Positions 19,761 to 28,934 of a stretch of DNA of 64,000 nucleotides are shown one piece after another. How positions within the stretch are numbered: the stretch's first letter is position 1; the number at the start of each line of letters is the position of its first letter. Position numbers and translations under genes: made by a program. The notes beneath the pieces were generated by a model. That model was not told the DNA's origin, did not search any database, and saw only the letters and a program-made list of their open reading frames with translations. The DNA is taken from contig NZ_JACJTQ010000009.1 of the NCBI RefSeq assembly GCF_014698735.1, positions 82,520 to 146,519 on the forward strand, read 5' to 3'. This DNA is from Anabaena catenula FACHB-362 (GTDB taxonomy: Bacteria; Cyanobacteriota; Cyanobacteriia; Cyanobacteriales; Nostocaceae).

Positions 19761-20002
19761 TTAAGATGTATATTACATCAGTTTATATGTATTTAGACCA
19801 CACTCTTAATTCTTCTCTGCGACTCTGCGCCTCTGCGTGAGAAAAAGAGATGTAGTTTACTCACCTGAAAATCCTGATTCTGAGATTAATAATAACTTTG
19901 GGAAATCAAAATCATAGTATATATGCGCGCACAGATTCCCATTATAAAATAAGCATAATTGAAAGCCAGAAACTTGTCAATAGGTTTAGGAAAAATATCT
20001 TC

Positions 20003-20030
20003 GTAGAGACATTTGATAAAACATCTCTAC
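20003..20030. repeat. GTAGAGA...TCTCTAC palindrome downstream of cimA
   Basis: A 28-bp palindrome of the same size and ends as the one inside the kinase gene (arms GTAGAGA and TCTCTAC, partly paired inside). It lies 16 bp after the cimA stop and could end that transcript, though no clear T-run follows. Confidence 0.65.
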
Positions 20031-20045
20031 AAAATCTATTTACTT

Positions 20046-21725
20046 CTAAACCTTCAACGCCTTTTCAGCTTGGAAATGCAACAACAAACCATATTCCAAA
20101 CCTTCAACGACAGCTTGATAGGAAGCTTCCAAAATATTTGTAGAAACCCCTACAGTAGTCCAGCGTTGTTGACCATTACCCGATTCTACTAAAGCGCGGG
20201 TTTTTGCAGCTGTTCCTGTATGTCCATTGAGAATTCTGACTTTATAATCAGTCAACTCAAAGTCCGCAATTTGGGGATAAAAGTTCACCAAAGCTTTACG
20301 CAAAGCAGCATCTAAAGCTGCAACTGGTCCATTTCCTTCCGCAACTTCGAGAATATTTTTACCATTAACAGCTACTTTCACCGTGGCTAAAGAATTAGTA
20401 GTTTCTTTCACCTCTACTAAATCACAGTGTACTTGAAAACCTTTCACCTCAAAAAACTGCTCACGACGACCCAACGCCTCATACATCAAAAGAATAAAAC
20501 TAGCTTCTGCGGCTTCAAATTGATATCCTTGACTTTCCAATTCCTTCATGCGTTGGAGAATTTGTCTAGCTTGAGGATGATCCTTATCTAATTCAATCCC
20601 ACAAGTTCGGGCCTTAGCTAACACATTACTTAAACCAGACTGTTCAGAAATAACAATCCGACGTTGGTTTCCCACCAGTTCCGGCTGAATATGTTCATAG
20701 GTTAAAGGATTACGTTCTACAGCCGATACATGAATACCACCTTTATGAGCAAAAGCCGAACGTCCAACAAAAGGCGCGTGTTCATCAGGTGCGAGATTGA
20801 CAACTTCGCTGACAAAACGACTAGCTTCTGTAAGTTGATTTAGCTGGTGTTCACCGATACAGCTATAACCAAGCTTTAGCTGTAAATTAGGAATCAGAGA
20901 ACACAAATTAGCATTACCGCAGCGTTCCCCATAACCGTTGATTGTACCTTGTACCATCGTTGCCCCAGCCATAACTGCGGCTAAGGCGTTAGCTACAGCC
21001 ATTTCTGAATCGTTATGAGTATGAATGCCAATTTTGGTGATTGGGAATTGGTGATTGGTGATTGGTGATTGGGTAAGAGCTTTTTCCTCATTCCCTGTTA
21101 ATAGTTCCCTGTTCCCTATTTCTGTAACGACATCTTTAACAATTTGCGTAACTTCATGAGGTAAAGTTCCGCCATTGGTATCACACAAAACCAACCATTC
21201 AGCACCTGATGTCATTGCTGCTGTTAATGTTTGTAAAGCATAATCAGGATTTTGCTTGTAGCCATCAAACCAATGTTCAGCATCGTAAATTACGCGCCGT
21301 CCTTGAGAACGCAGATACTCAATTGTGTCACCAATCATGGCTAAATTTTCTTCCAGACTGGTCTTAAGTCCGGCTGTAACGTGCAAATCCCAGGATTTAC
21401 CAAAAATTGTCACCCAGCGAGTACCTGCTGCTAGAATCGCTTGCAGCATGGGTTCATCTGCGGCTATGGCGTGAGGGCGACGAGTAGAGCAAAAAGGAAC
21501 TACTTCTGCTTGTTTGAGGGGATTTTCTTGAAGTTCCCAGAAGAATTGTACATCTTTGGGATTTGCTCCTGGCCAACCACCTTCAATAAAGGGAATCCCT
21601 AATTGATCAAGTTTGTGAGCAATGCGTAATTTATCTTCTATAGAGACTGATAGTCCTTCCCGTTGAGTGCCATCTCGTAGAGTAGTGTCATAGAGCCAAA
21701 GTTGAAGAGAGGGATTTGTGGTCAT
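20046..21725 (-). CDS. cimA: Citramalate synthase (HMGL/IPMS family)
   Basis: A 559-residue enzyme when started at the ATG at 21725 (MTTNPSLQLWLYDTTLRDGT); the open frame extends to 21776 but would overlap the divergent ferredoxin leader. DTTLRDGTQREG gives the acyltransferase/metal site, GIHTHNDSEMAVANA the His-x-His metal site, and GTINGYGERCGNANL the family signature. A C-terminal LeuA-type allosteric domain is present (VKGFQVHCDLVEV, then HTGTAAKTRALVESG). It condenses pyruvate and acetyl-CoA to citramalate for isoleucine synthesis. A stretch of about 27 residues before GIHTHND is repeat-encoded, see the repeat entry. The sequence pattern fits citramalate rather than isopropylmalate synthase. 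Confidence 0.85.
   Translation of the reverse strand: MTTNPSLQLWLYDTTLRDGTQREGLSVSIEDKLRIAHKLDQLGIPFIEGGWPGANPKDVQFFWELQENPLKQAEVVPFCSTRRPHAIAADEPMLQAILAAGTRWVTIFGKSWDLHVTAGLKTSLEENLAMIGDTIEYLRSQGRRVIYDAEHWFDGYKQNPDYALQTLTAAMTSGAEWLVLCDTNGGTLPHEVTQIVKDVVTEIGNRELLTGNEEKALTQSPITNHQFPITKIGIHTHNDSEMAVANALAAVMAGATMVQGTINGYGERCGNANLCSLIPNLQLKLGYSCIGEHQLNQLTEASRFVSEVVNLAPDEHAPFVGRSAFAHKGGIHVSAVERNPLTYEHIQPELVGNQRRIVISEQSGLSNVLAKARTCGIELDKDHPQARQILQRMKELESQGYQFEAAEASFILLMYEALGRREQFFEVKGFQVHCDLVEVKETTNSLATVKVAVNGKNILEVAEGNGPVAALDAALRKALVNFYPQIADFELTDYKVRILNGHTGTAAKTRALVESGNGQQRWTTVGVSTNILEASYQAVVEGLEYGLLLHFQAEKALKV
21035..21121. repeat. Repeat-derived insertion inside the cimA coding region
   Basis: Tandem TGATTGG/GATTGGT heptamers at about 21037-21073 and TTCCCTGTTCCC-type repeats at about 21090-21120 stand in frame within cimA. 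They encode roughly IGNRELLTGNEEK plus ALTQSPITNHQFPIT. The same heptamers are otherwise intergenic in this window. Confidence 0.8.
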
Positions 21726-21799
21726 AAAACTCAGACATAAGAGACAACTTTGAAGCGATGTGCCAATATACAACAAAAAGCGAGTTTGGTAATCTAAAG

Positions 21800-22138
21800 A
21801 TGCCCAAGGTACTAGCTCAAGGTAAAACCATTGAGTGTGTTAGCCAAGCCAATTTACGCAAAATTCTGTTAGACAATGGTGTTGACCTCTACAACGGCGG
21901 TTCTCAGGTCATAAACTGTAGAGGACTTGGCAGTTGTGGTACTTGTGCGGTTAAGGTAGAAGGCGAAGTATCCGTAGCGAATTGGCGTGATCAAACACGG
22001 CGTTCGCTTCCTCCCCATTCTCCCACAACTGATTTGCGTTTAGCTTGTCAAACTCAGGTTTTAGGCGATGTAAAAGTCACAAAATTTGATGGATTTTGGG
22101 GTCAAGGTTCTCAATTAGTTTGGACACCAGAAGGTTAA
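21800..22138 (+). CDS. [2Fe-2S] ferredoxin
   Basis: A 112-residue ferredoxin when started at the ATG at 21800 (MPKVLAQGKTIEC); the frame is open from 21758, but the shorter start fits the fold. Cluster ligands are Cys40, Cys46, Cys49 and Cys83, that is C-x5-C-x2-C-x33-C, with x5 in place of the x4 of plant-type photosynthetic PetF, so it is a divergent adrenodoxin-like spacing. It is divergent from cimA and 16 bp upstream of the next gene, likely an operon. The redox partner is unknown. Confidence 0.85.
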   Translation: MPKVLAQGKTIECVSQANLRKILLDNGVDLYNGGSQVINCRGLGSCGTCAVKVEGEVSVANWRDQTRRSLPPHSPTTDLRLACQTQVLGDVKVTKFDGFWGQGSQLVWTPEG

Positions 22139-22154
22139 AAAGGAGACAAACAAG

Positions 22155-22619
22155 ATGGGCAGATGGACACCTCTGATTTTGATGGCAGGAGGCGTGGCGA
22201 TTTTGCTGGGTACGTTGCTAGGTATTAATTTTCCCATGGGCGGGCAACAAAGCGCTAATGTACCTCCTGGTCGCAGAGCCTCTAGCGTCCTCCCAGCTAA
22301 TATTAATGTTAATAGCACTGCCACCAGGAATGATCCTGAAACTGCTAGTAAGAATGATTCTGAAACCGCGATTAGGAATAATTCTGAAACCGCTACTAGA
22401 AATGATGCTGAAACCACTACTAGTAACGATCTTGATAGTGAAACCCGCCGCACTAGTGTAGCTCAAAATAATGCTTCTACGGAGCCAACATCCACCACTG
22501 AAAATACACCCAGTACAAGCAATACGGATATATCCACCACTGATACTCAATCAGTCTCAACAGACAGTGGTTCAAGTGACACGAATCAAGAAAAACAACC
22601 TATTCGGGCTTTGTGGTAG
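22155..22619 (+). CDS. Membrane-anchored low-complexity protein with 8-residue repeats
   Basis: A 154-residue protein. Residues 1-25 are a single membrane helix (MGRWTPLILMAGGVAILLGT). The rest is Asn/Ser/Thr/Glu-rich and disordered. Positions 22329-22424 consist of four tandem 24-bp units that encode NDPETASK, NDSETAIR, NNSETATR and NDAETTTS. AAAGGAG lies 8 bases before the ATG, and it follows the ferredoxin gene by 16 bp. No function recognised; it may be an anchor or partner of the ferredoxin. Confidence 0.65.
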   Translation: MGRWTPLILMAGGVAILLGTLLGINFPMGGQQSANVPPGRRASSVLPANINVNSTATRNDPETASKNDSETAIRNNSETATRNDAETTTSNDLDSETRRTSVAQNNASTEPTSTTENTPSTSNTDISTTDTQSVSTDSGSSDTNQEKQPIRALW

Positions 22620-22802
22620 CTGGTGACTAGGGAGGTGGAGATGGGAAGATAAATTTGAGGTTTGAGATTTTAGATTTTCAAGTGGAGTTAATTCAATACC
22701 ATCCAAAATCCAAAATCCAATACCCAATCACCTCTTCTCCAATCACCAGCCCTTTGTTTACCCCTGATAAGTTATTAGTTATGTACTAATGACTAATAAC
22801 TA

Positions 22803-24776
22803 ATGACTAGTGACGTTTTAATTATTGGTGGTGGCGTGATCGGCTTGGCTTGCGCCATTGAACTCAAATCGCGTGGGGCAAATGTTACCGTGCTTTGTCG
22901 TGATTTCTCTGCTGCTGCCAGCCACGCCGCTGCCGGGATGTTAGCACCGGATGCGGAAAATATTCCCAATCAGGCAATGCTTTCTTTATGTTGGCGATCG
23001 CGTGCCTTATATCCTGAATGGACGGCTAAACTCGAAAAACTGACTGGTTTAAACACAGGTTATTGGCCTTGTGGCATCCTGGCACCAGTTTATCAACAAC
23101 CAGAAACGAGAACCAATGATCAATCTCCTGCTTATTGGTTAGACAAATCAGCAATTGAACTATATCAACCAGGATTGGGAGCAGATGTCATTGGTGGCTG
23201 GTGGTATCCTGAAGATGGTCAAGTTGACAATCGCGCCTTAGCCCAAGTTTTACGTACTGCGGCTCAGTCTTTGGGTGTAGAACTCCAAGATGGGATTAAA
23301 GTAGAAGCGATCGCACAACAGCAAGGACAAGTTATCGGTGTACAAACAAATATTGGCTTAATTCACGCTGCACATTATCTTTTAGCCGCTGGTGCTTGGG
23401 CAAATGAACTGTTACCCTTACCGATACGTCCCCGCAAAGGACAAATGCTCAGTTTGGGAGTACCAGAATTCTTGCCGGAATTACCCTTAACACGGGTTTT
23501 ATTTGGTGAAAATATTTACATTGTCCCCCGGCGGAATCGTTCTATGATTCTGGGTGCAACCAGTGAAGATGTGGGCTTTACTCCCCATAACACCCCAGGT
23601 GGGATTCAAGGCTTACTCCAAGCTGCAATTCGCCTTTATCCCCAATTAGAGAATTATCCGATTCAAGAACTTTGGTGGGGATTTCGCCCAGCCACACCCG
23701 ATGAATTACCCATCTTGGGCAATAGCCATTGTCCCAATTTAACTTTGGCTACTGGTCATTACCGTAATGGAATTTTACTCGCACCTGTCACAGCCACATT
23801 AATTGCTGATTTGATTTGGTCACAAAAAGCTGATCCTCTATTGACTAATTTTCACTATTCGCGCTTCCAAGCTCAGACATCTACCACTACATCCATGCTT
23901 ACTAATTCTGCTAATTTTACTAACGGAAACCGCACCAATTTATCTACCAATTTATCTTTACCATCATCAGAATTCAACATTGAAAATTCAGGATTAATTA
24001 TTGCTGGCAAAACTTTTAAATCTCGCTTGATGACGGGAACTGGTAAGTACCGCAGTATTGAGGAAATGCAGCGCAGTGTCGCCGCCAGTGGTTGCCAAAT
24101 TGTTACTGTAGCAGTGCGACGAGTCCAAACTAAAGCAGCGGGACATGAAGGTTTGGCGGAAGCTCTGGATTGGAATAAAATTTGGATGTTACCGAATACT
24201 GCTGGTTGTCAAACCGCAGAAGATGCGATTCGTGTTGCCCGTTTGGGACGAGAAATGGCGAAATTATTAGGACAGGAAGATAATAATTTTGTCAAGTTAG
24301 AAGTGATTCCCGATGCTAAATATTTATTACCAGATCCCATTGGCACTTTGCAAGCTGCTGAACAGTTGGTAAAAGAAGGTTTTGCGGTATTGCCTTATAT
24401 TAATGCTGATCCCATGTTAGCCAAGCGGTTAGAGGAGGTGGGCTGTGCCACGGTAATGCCTTTAGCTGCACCTATTGGTTCTGGACAAGGGTTGAAAACT
24501 ACTGCCAATATTCAGATCATTATTGAAAATGCCAATATACCTGTGGTAGTAGATGCGGGCATTGGTGCGCCTTCCGAAGCGTCTGAGGCGATGGAATTGG
24601 GGGCGGATGCGTTATTAATTAATAGTGCGATCGCACTGGCTCAAAATGCTCCAGCAATGGCTTATGCAATGAATTTAGCAACTGTCGCCGGTCGCATGGC
24701 TTATTTAGCCGGAAGAATGCCAATGAAAGATTACGCTAGTGCTAGTTCACCTGTGACGGGAACGATTACTAGTTAA
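22803..24776 (+). CDS. thiO-thiG: Bifunctional glycine oxidase ThiO / thiazole synthase ThiG
   Basis: A 657-residue fusion known from cyanobacteria. Residues 1-345 are ThiO, with FAD motif [36 protein letters not shown] and [16 protein letters not shown], which oxidises glycine to dehydroglycine. A Ser/Thr/Asn-rich linker follows (about 350-390). Residues about 398-657 are ThiG, with [28 protein letters not shown], and [20 protein letters not shown], the TIM barrel that builds the thiamin thiazole from DXP, dehydroglycine and ThiS-thiocarboxylate. The ATG at 22803 lies inside a TAATGAC heptamer tract with no Shine-Dalgarno. I saw no TPP riboswitch upstream. Confidence 0.94.
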   Translation: MTSDVLIIGGGVIGLACAIELKSRGANVTVLCRDFSAAASHAAAGMLAPDAENIPNQAMLSLCWRSRALYPEWTAKLEKLTGLNTGYWPCGILAPVYQQPETRTNDQSPAYWLDKSAIELYQPGLGADVIGGWWYPEDGQVDNRALAQVLRTAAQSLGVELQDGIKVEAIAQQQGQVIGVQTNIGLIHAAHYLLAAGAWANELLPLPIRPRKGQMLSLGVPEFLPELPLTRVLFGENIYIVPRRNRSMILGATSEDVGFTPHNTPGGIQGLLQAAIRLYPQLENYPIQELWWGFRPATPDELPILGNSHCPNLTLATGHYRNGILLAPVTATLIADLIWSQKADPLLTNFHYSRFQAQTSTTTSMLTNSANFTNGNRTNLSTNLSLPSSEFNIENSGLIIAGKTFKSRLMTGTGKYRSIEEMQRSVAASGCQIVTVAVRRVQTKAAGHEGLAEALDWNKIWMLPNTAGCQTAEDAIRVARLGREMAKLLGQEDNNFVKLEVIPDAKYLLPDPIGTLQAAEQLVKEGFAVLPYINADPMLAKRLEEVGCATVMPLAAPIGSGQGLKTTANIQIIIENANIPVVVDAGIGAPSEASEAMELGADALLINSAIALAQNAPAMAYAMNLATVAGRMAYLAGRMPMKDYASASSPVTGTITS

Positions 24777-24795
24777 TTTTAACCAATCTTGTAGT

Positions 24796-24827
24796 GCGGG
24801 CATCTTGCCCGCTTTTGTCTTTATTTT
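24796..24827 (+). terminator. Intrinsic terminator after thiO-thiG
   Basis: Perfect GCGGGC/GCCCGC stem, loop ATCTT, then TTTTGTCTTTATTTT, 20 bp past the stop. The GCGGGCATCTTGCCCGC core is also a common dispersed repeat in cyanobacteria. Confidence 0.75.
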
Positions 24828-25194
24828 ATTTCTACTAAAAGTAAAACTAATTGTATAACTAAGTAAGCACAATAAAACCCTTTTGCTCTCTGCCTTATCC
24901 TCAGCATAATTATTTATGCCTACCTACTTATTACATCTCCCCTTTGATATATGAAAAACACTTCTCATATCTCCAATAATTAGGAAAGCATAGGAAAGCA
25001 TATTTATTTTGTTCACAAAACCTGACTCATACATAGCATTTACTCGTCTACTGAAGTACAAATTCATCTGCTGCGTTAATCTGCATTTATCCTTTTCTAT
25101 CTGCGGTTAAATATTTCTTACTTTACTGAAGTGGGAATCTATATCCCATTCCCATGAAAATTAACAATGATGTTTCTAAAATTGGAGAATAATC
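24828..25194. other. Intergenic region upstream of the Coq4-family gene
   Basis: AT-rich, with fragments of a repeat related to CTGCGTTAATCTGCATTTAT near 25070. No ORF or RNA supported. A GGAG ribosome-binding site lies at 25183. Confidence 0.45.
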
Positions 25195-25872
25195 ATGGAT
25201 AATGTGATTACCTACAATAACGATAAAGGACTACTAGCCTACATTCAATTTCTCGCATCAAGAGCATTGAGAACTGAATATGATGGAACTGATCCAGTTT
25301 TTAATTTTGAAGATGCACTTGATCAAACAGAAATAGCACAATTAGCTGTAGATGAACTGAAGAAAAATTCCGAAATTAACGCCTTATTTACAGAACGCTG
25401 GCTACCTGCACCGATAAATTTAGATGAATTAAGTAAACTTCCTGAAGGAACTTTAGGAAATGTTTATGCTACGGAAATGAAATCTAGAGGCTTCGATCCC
25501 AACTTCTACAAAAAAGTTCCTGTGGTTGATGATATTTCTTATCTCAAAATGCTCTGGAGAACTACTCATGATATTTATCATGTAGTCGCAGGATTTGAGA
25601 CTGATGTATTGGGAGAACTTGGTTTACAAGCTTTTGTATTAGCACAAACTCCTATTCCTATCAGCATCATGCTTGTCAGTTTTGGTATGGTTTTAATTAG
25701 TCTCTACCAACCTGCTAAACTCAAACCTTTAATGACAGAAATATCCCGTGGCTACCGTTTAGGTTCTCATACTCCCAGCAAACTTATTGCTCAAAAGTGG
25801 GATCAGTTTTGGGATATTCCAGTTATTAAAATTCGCGCTCAATTAGGAATGAATCCTATCCAGGAAAACTGA
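25195..25872 (+). CDS. Coq4-family protein
   Basis: A 225-residue helical protein with the Coq4 metal motif HDxxH-x11-E complete: His125, Asp126, His129 and Glu141 in TTHDIYHVVAGFETDVLGEL. In mitochondria and some bacteria Coq4 binds a divalent metal and acts in ubiquinone ring modification. Cyanobacteria make plastoquinone, not ubiquinone, so the role here must differ or concern another prenyl-quinone or phenolic. A GGAG ribosome-binding site sits 9 bases before the ATG. Single gene, with psb34 next on the same strand. Confidence 0.82.
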   Translation: MDNVITYNNDKGLLAYIQFLASRALRTEYDGTDPVFNFEDALDQTEIAQLAVDELKKNSEINALFTERWLPAPINLDELSKLPEGTLGNVYATEMKSRGFDPNFYKKVPVVDDISYLKMLWRTTHDIYHVVAGFETDVLGELGLQAFVLAQTPIPISIMLVSFGMVLISLYQPAKLKPLMTEISRGYRLGSHTPSKLIAQKWDQFWDIPVIKIRAQLGMNPIQEN

Positions 25873-26219
25873 TATAGCAATTCCCATTCAAGCGAGGTAC
25901 AAGCAGGTAAGAATTAAACGCAGATAGACGCAGATAAACGCAGATAATTTTGTACTTCATTAGACTAGGAAACGCTATATATAGGACTCTGGTTTGATTT
26001 GTGATGTCTTTAATTTTGTATCCTTTGGCTCAATTTTGAATTGTTTAGTTAGTGTGTGCGTAAAATAAACACACACATTATGGATTTTGTCAATGCTTCA
26101 GCCTGAATCTAGAATTATTAACTTTTAGTTTTAATTAATGTAACGATTTGTCTATAATTATGAGAGTAAATCTAGAATTATGTAACATAAAATCAAAGAA
26201 AATAACAAGGAATCACTTC
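25873..26219. other. Intergenic region before psb34
   Basis: It contains a short ACGCAGATA tandem (three units near 25919-25948) and AT-rich sequence with ACACACAC near 26060. No gene supported. Confidence 0.5.
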
Positions 26220-26399
26220 ATGCCCTACACAAACGAAGAAGGCGGTCTTATCAATAATTTTGCCCGTGAACCCAAGGTTTATCAAGCAGAACCTCCCACG
26301 GATGGACAAAAGCGTACTTATATTATCTTAGGAATTGGGGCTGCGCTTTTGGTTGGTGGCTTAATTTTTGTCGCCTTCTCTGTTTCCCAAGTCGGTTAG
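26220..26399 (+). CDS. psb34: Photosystem II assembly protein Psb34 (Ssl1498-like)
   Basis: A 59-residue single-helix protein. I chose the ATG at 26220 because AAGGA lies 11 bases upstream and MPYTNEEGGLINNFAREPK is the known family start; the frame is open further upstream without homology. The N-terminal soluble arm is followed by one transmembrane helix (TYIILGIGAALLVGGLIFVA). Psb34 binds the CP47 side of photosystem II during assembly, near the site used by high-light-inducible proteins. Confidence 0.85.
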   Translation: MPYTNEEGGLINNFAREPKVYQAEPPTDGQKRTYIILGIGAALLVGGLIFVAFSVSQVG

Positions 26400-26721
26400 G
26401 AATTAAGGACTTTAAGTAAATCACCGAATTTAAGATTTTAAATTTTGGATTTTGGATTTTGAATCTTCACTCCTAAATTTAAACAGGTCAATTTTTTGGC
26501 TTCTCAGATTCCAATGTGAGGAGGAGCCTAATTTTTTTATATTTTGTTATAATATTATTGAAAGTGTATAATTATATACTTAAGTTTACCATATTAAATC
26601 TTTAAAACTCAATTCATCCTGAGCAGAAAACATTGACTAGAAAATCAGAATAATGAGATTTTTCTGTGATGTCCCATGCATTCCTTCAGGATGTATACTA
26701 TCTTTCGGCTCTGTAGCCACC
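26400..26721. other. AT-rich intergenic region
   Basis: It holds ATTTTGGATTTTGGATTTTG tandem-like sequence near 26440 and AT-rich promoter-like DNA. No gene seen apart from an unlikely 23-codon N-terminal extension of the next ORF. Confidence 0.5.
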
Positions 26722-28863
26722 ATGAGTGTGAATGAAACTTTACCCACAGATATTTTTGCTTGGAATAGGCAAGTATATCAACGCCTAAAACTTGCCTTGA
26801 GCCTTGGCTTGCGGCGACAAATTCTTTTTGCTATATGTGATGATTTACACTTGAGAAATCAAGTAGCTACTCGGTTGCATTCGACGTTGGCTTATCCACT
26901 GGGGCAAGTGCTATATCAGCCAGCAGATGCAGGAGCAATCAGTACTCCAGCCTACCCACGATTGGTCACATTGCGTTTAAATCTAAACGATCCCAATCCT
27001 ATCGCCCAAATAAATCAATGGTTGGCTAATTATCCACCACCGATTGTGGGAGAATCAAAGGATACGCCTGGTCGTCCTTTACCAATACCAGCATTTCAAA
27101 TTGTTGGTGTAGAACTGCTAACTAAACAATCAGTAGCCGTGCAACGTTTGTTTCTACACTATCTGCGTTTAAGCGAGCAGTATTTTGCTAACCAAGAATC
27201 CAGTCGATTTCTGGACTCTAGCTTGCTTTTTTGGCTACCGCGTCCTTGGTTGTATGCGATTCAGCAATCAGCACCAAAATTTTGGCATTGTCGGACTGGT
27301 ATATTTATATTTGCCGGTGAACCGACACCAAGCATAGATAATCGAGATCCAGACAATTTGTCTAATTGGCGAAGTGGAGATATAACTAATTTTGACACCC
27401 TAGAAGAATTCTCAGAACAGGCTGTCCAAGATTTTCAGGTTACTGACATTAAGAATTTTCAGAAAAAACCATTTGCAGAAACAGTTGAACATACACCAGA
27501 GAAAGCGACTGCAATATCTGCCAATGGAACTGATATCCCAAAGCTATCATCTTTTCTATATGTTAGTGACGAGTTAAGGTCGCTAGTTACAGCCACACTT
27601 AACACGGATATTGGTGAAGATGCATATCATAACTGGCAACCACACCAACTGCTCTGGGAAATTGAACAACTACATCAGGAAAAAGCTTCTGGAGCAGAAA
27701 TAGCAGTAGCTTATGAAAACTTAGGAAATTTATATCGCCTCCGCATTGAGCAAGGACAGTCAAATTTAGAAAACTTAATGGTGGCAATTCTTGCTTATCA
27801 GGAAGCAGTTAGCTATGACGACTCTTCGCCACAACTTCCAGATATTTTGAATGATTTGGGTACACTTTACTGGATGCTACACCGCACACCAGGAAATAAT
27901 GGGGAGGAACAGACTTATATAGAGCAGGGAATAGAATTTTATCAGTTAGCAATCAAATTAATTGCACCTGATACCCAACCGGAAATTTATGCCCGTGTGC
28001 AGAATAATTTGGCAACAGCTTACGGTGATTTAGCAAAGTTTTCTCAGCCTGTGGAAAACTGGCAGCAAGCTGTGGCGGCTTATAGTCAAGCACTCCTTTA
28101 TCGTACAGAGGAAATTGATCCTTTAAAGTATGCTGCTTGTCAGAATAATTTGGGGACTGCTTACTGGCATTTAGGACAACATAGTCAACCAGTAGAGCAT
28201 CTCCAGAAAGCGATCGCAGCTTATAATTTAGCACTGGTTCATTACAAACCCGCAGAGGAACCGCTGAAGTATGGCATGATTCAAAACAACATTGGCACTG
28301 CTTATTGGAATCTCTCCCAATATGAAAAACCAATGGAATACCTACAGTTAGCAATTGATGTCTACTGTGAAGCGCTGAAATATCGCACACCTGCTAATGT
28401 TCCCAATGCCTGTGCGGCTACCCAAAATAATCTTGGCACTGCTTATTGGCATATAGCGAATTTACCGAAAATATCTAAAGATGAACGACAAAATTTTCTG
28501 CAATTATGCATCAATGCTTATGAAGAAACAATTAATTTGGCTCACTCCCTTAATGGCGTAGCTTTAAGTTTTGATTTGTTAGCAACACACAATAACTTGG
28601 GGTTAGCTCATTATCAACTAGCAATAGATGGCTCCTTTGTTGGGGACAAAAAAATAATTTCTCACCATTTAGAAGCAGCTTTAGAAAATCATGTGCGAGC
28701 ATTAAAGGGTTTCATTAAACAAACAGAACCTTATCAAACAACTTTCAATCATATCGTCAAAGCCATTCGGACTTTCCACAATGAGTTAGGAATACAAGGA
28801 CAAAATTTGGCTTTATCTAAAGTTCCGGGTAATTTAATTCCAGAAATTTTACCTAAGTTGTAA
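26722..28863 (+). CDS. TPR-repeat protein with cyanobacterial N-terminal domain
   Basis: A 713-residue protein starting at the ATG at 26722 (MSVNETLPTDIFAWNRQVYQ); the frame opens at 26653 but those 23 residues look non-coding. Residues 1-200 form an alpha/beta domain (QILFAICDD, then LRLNLNDPNP and QIVGVELL), which resembles an ATPase-like fold without a clear P-loop. A disordered middle is followed by at least five tetratricopeptide repeats with the recurring QNNLGTAYWHLGQ. TPRs suggest a protein-binding scaffold. I do not recognise a specific function. Confidence 0.75.
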   Translation: MSVNETLPTDIFAWNRQVYQRLKLALSLGLRRQILFAICDDLHLRNQVATRLHSTLAYPLGQVLYQPADAGAISTPAYPRLVTLRLNLNDPNPIAQINQWLANYPPPIVGESKDTPGRPLPIPAFQIVGVELLTKQSVAVQRLFLHYLRLSEQYFANQESSRFLDSSLLFWLPRPWLYAIQQSAPKFWHCRTGIFIFAGEPTPSIDNRDPDNLSNWRSGDITNFDTLEEFSEQAVQDFQVTDIKNFQKKPFAETVEHTPEKATAISANGTDIPKLSSFLYVSDELRSLVTATLNTDIGEDAYHNWQPHQLLWEIEQLHQEKASGAEIAVAYENLGNLYRLRIEQGQSNLENLMVAILAYQEAVSYDDSSPQLPDILNDLGTLYWMLHRTPGNNGEEQTYIEQGIEFYQLAIKLIAPDTQPEIYARVQNNLATAYGDLAKFSQPVENWQQAVAAYSQALLYRTEEIDPLKYAACQNNLGTAYWHLGQHSQPVEHLQKAIAAYNLALVHYKPAEEPLKYGMIQNNIGTAYWNLSQYEKPMEYLQLAIDVYCEALKYRTPANVPNACAATQNNLGTAYWHIANLPKISKDERQNFLQLCINAYEETINLAHSLNGVALSFDLLATHNNLGLAHYQLAIDGSFVGDKKIISHHLEAALENHVRALKGFIKQTEPYQTTFNHIVKAIRTFHNELGIQGQNLALSKVPGNLIPEILPKL

Positions 28864-28934
28864 AATATAGAGTTAACTTAAGAAAATATCAAAACATCTG
28901 TTAACTTTTAGTCAAATTTAATACCCCGGTACTC

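Noticed and set aside
21726..21776. Longer N-terminus of CimA starting at 21776
   Set aside because: The extension overlaps the divergent ferredoxin leader, does not look like the family, and MTTNPSLQLWLYDTTLRDG is a standard start.
22620..22802. TPP riboswitch upstream of thiO-thiG
   Set aside because: I looked for the conserved THI-box segments and found only repeats and heptamers.
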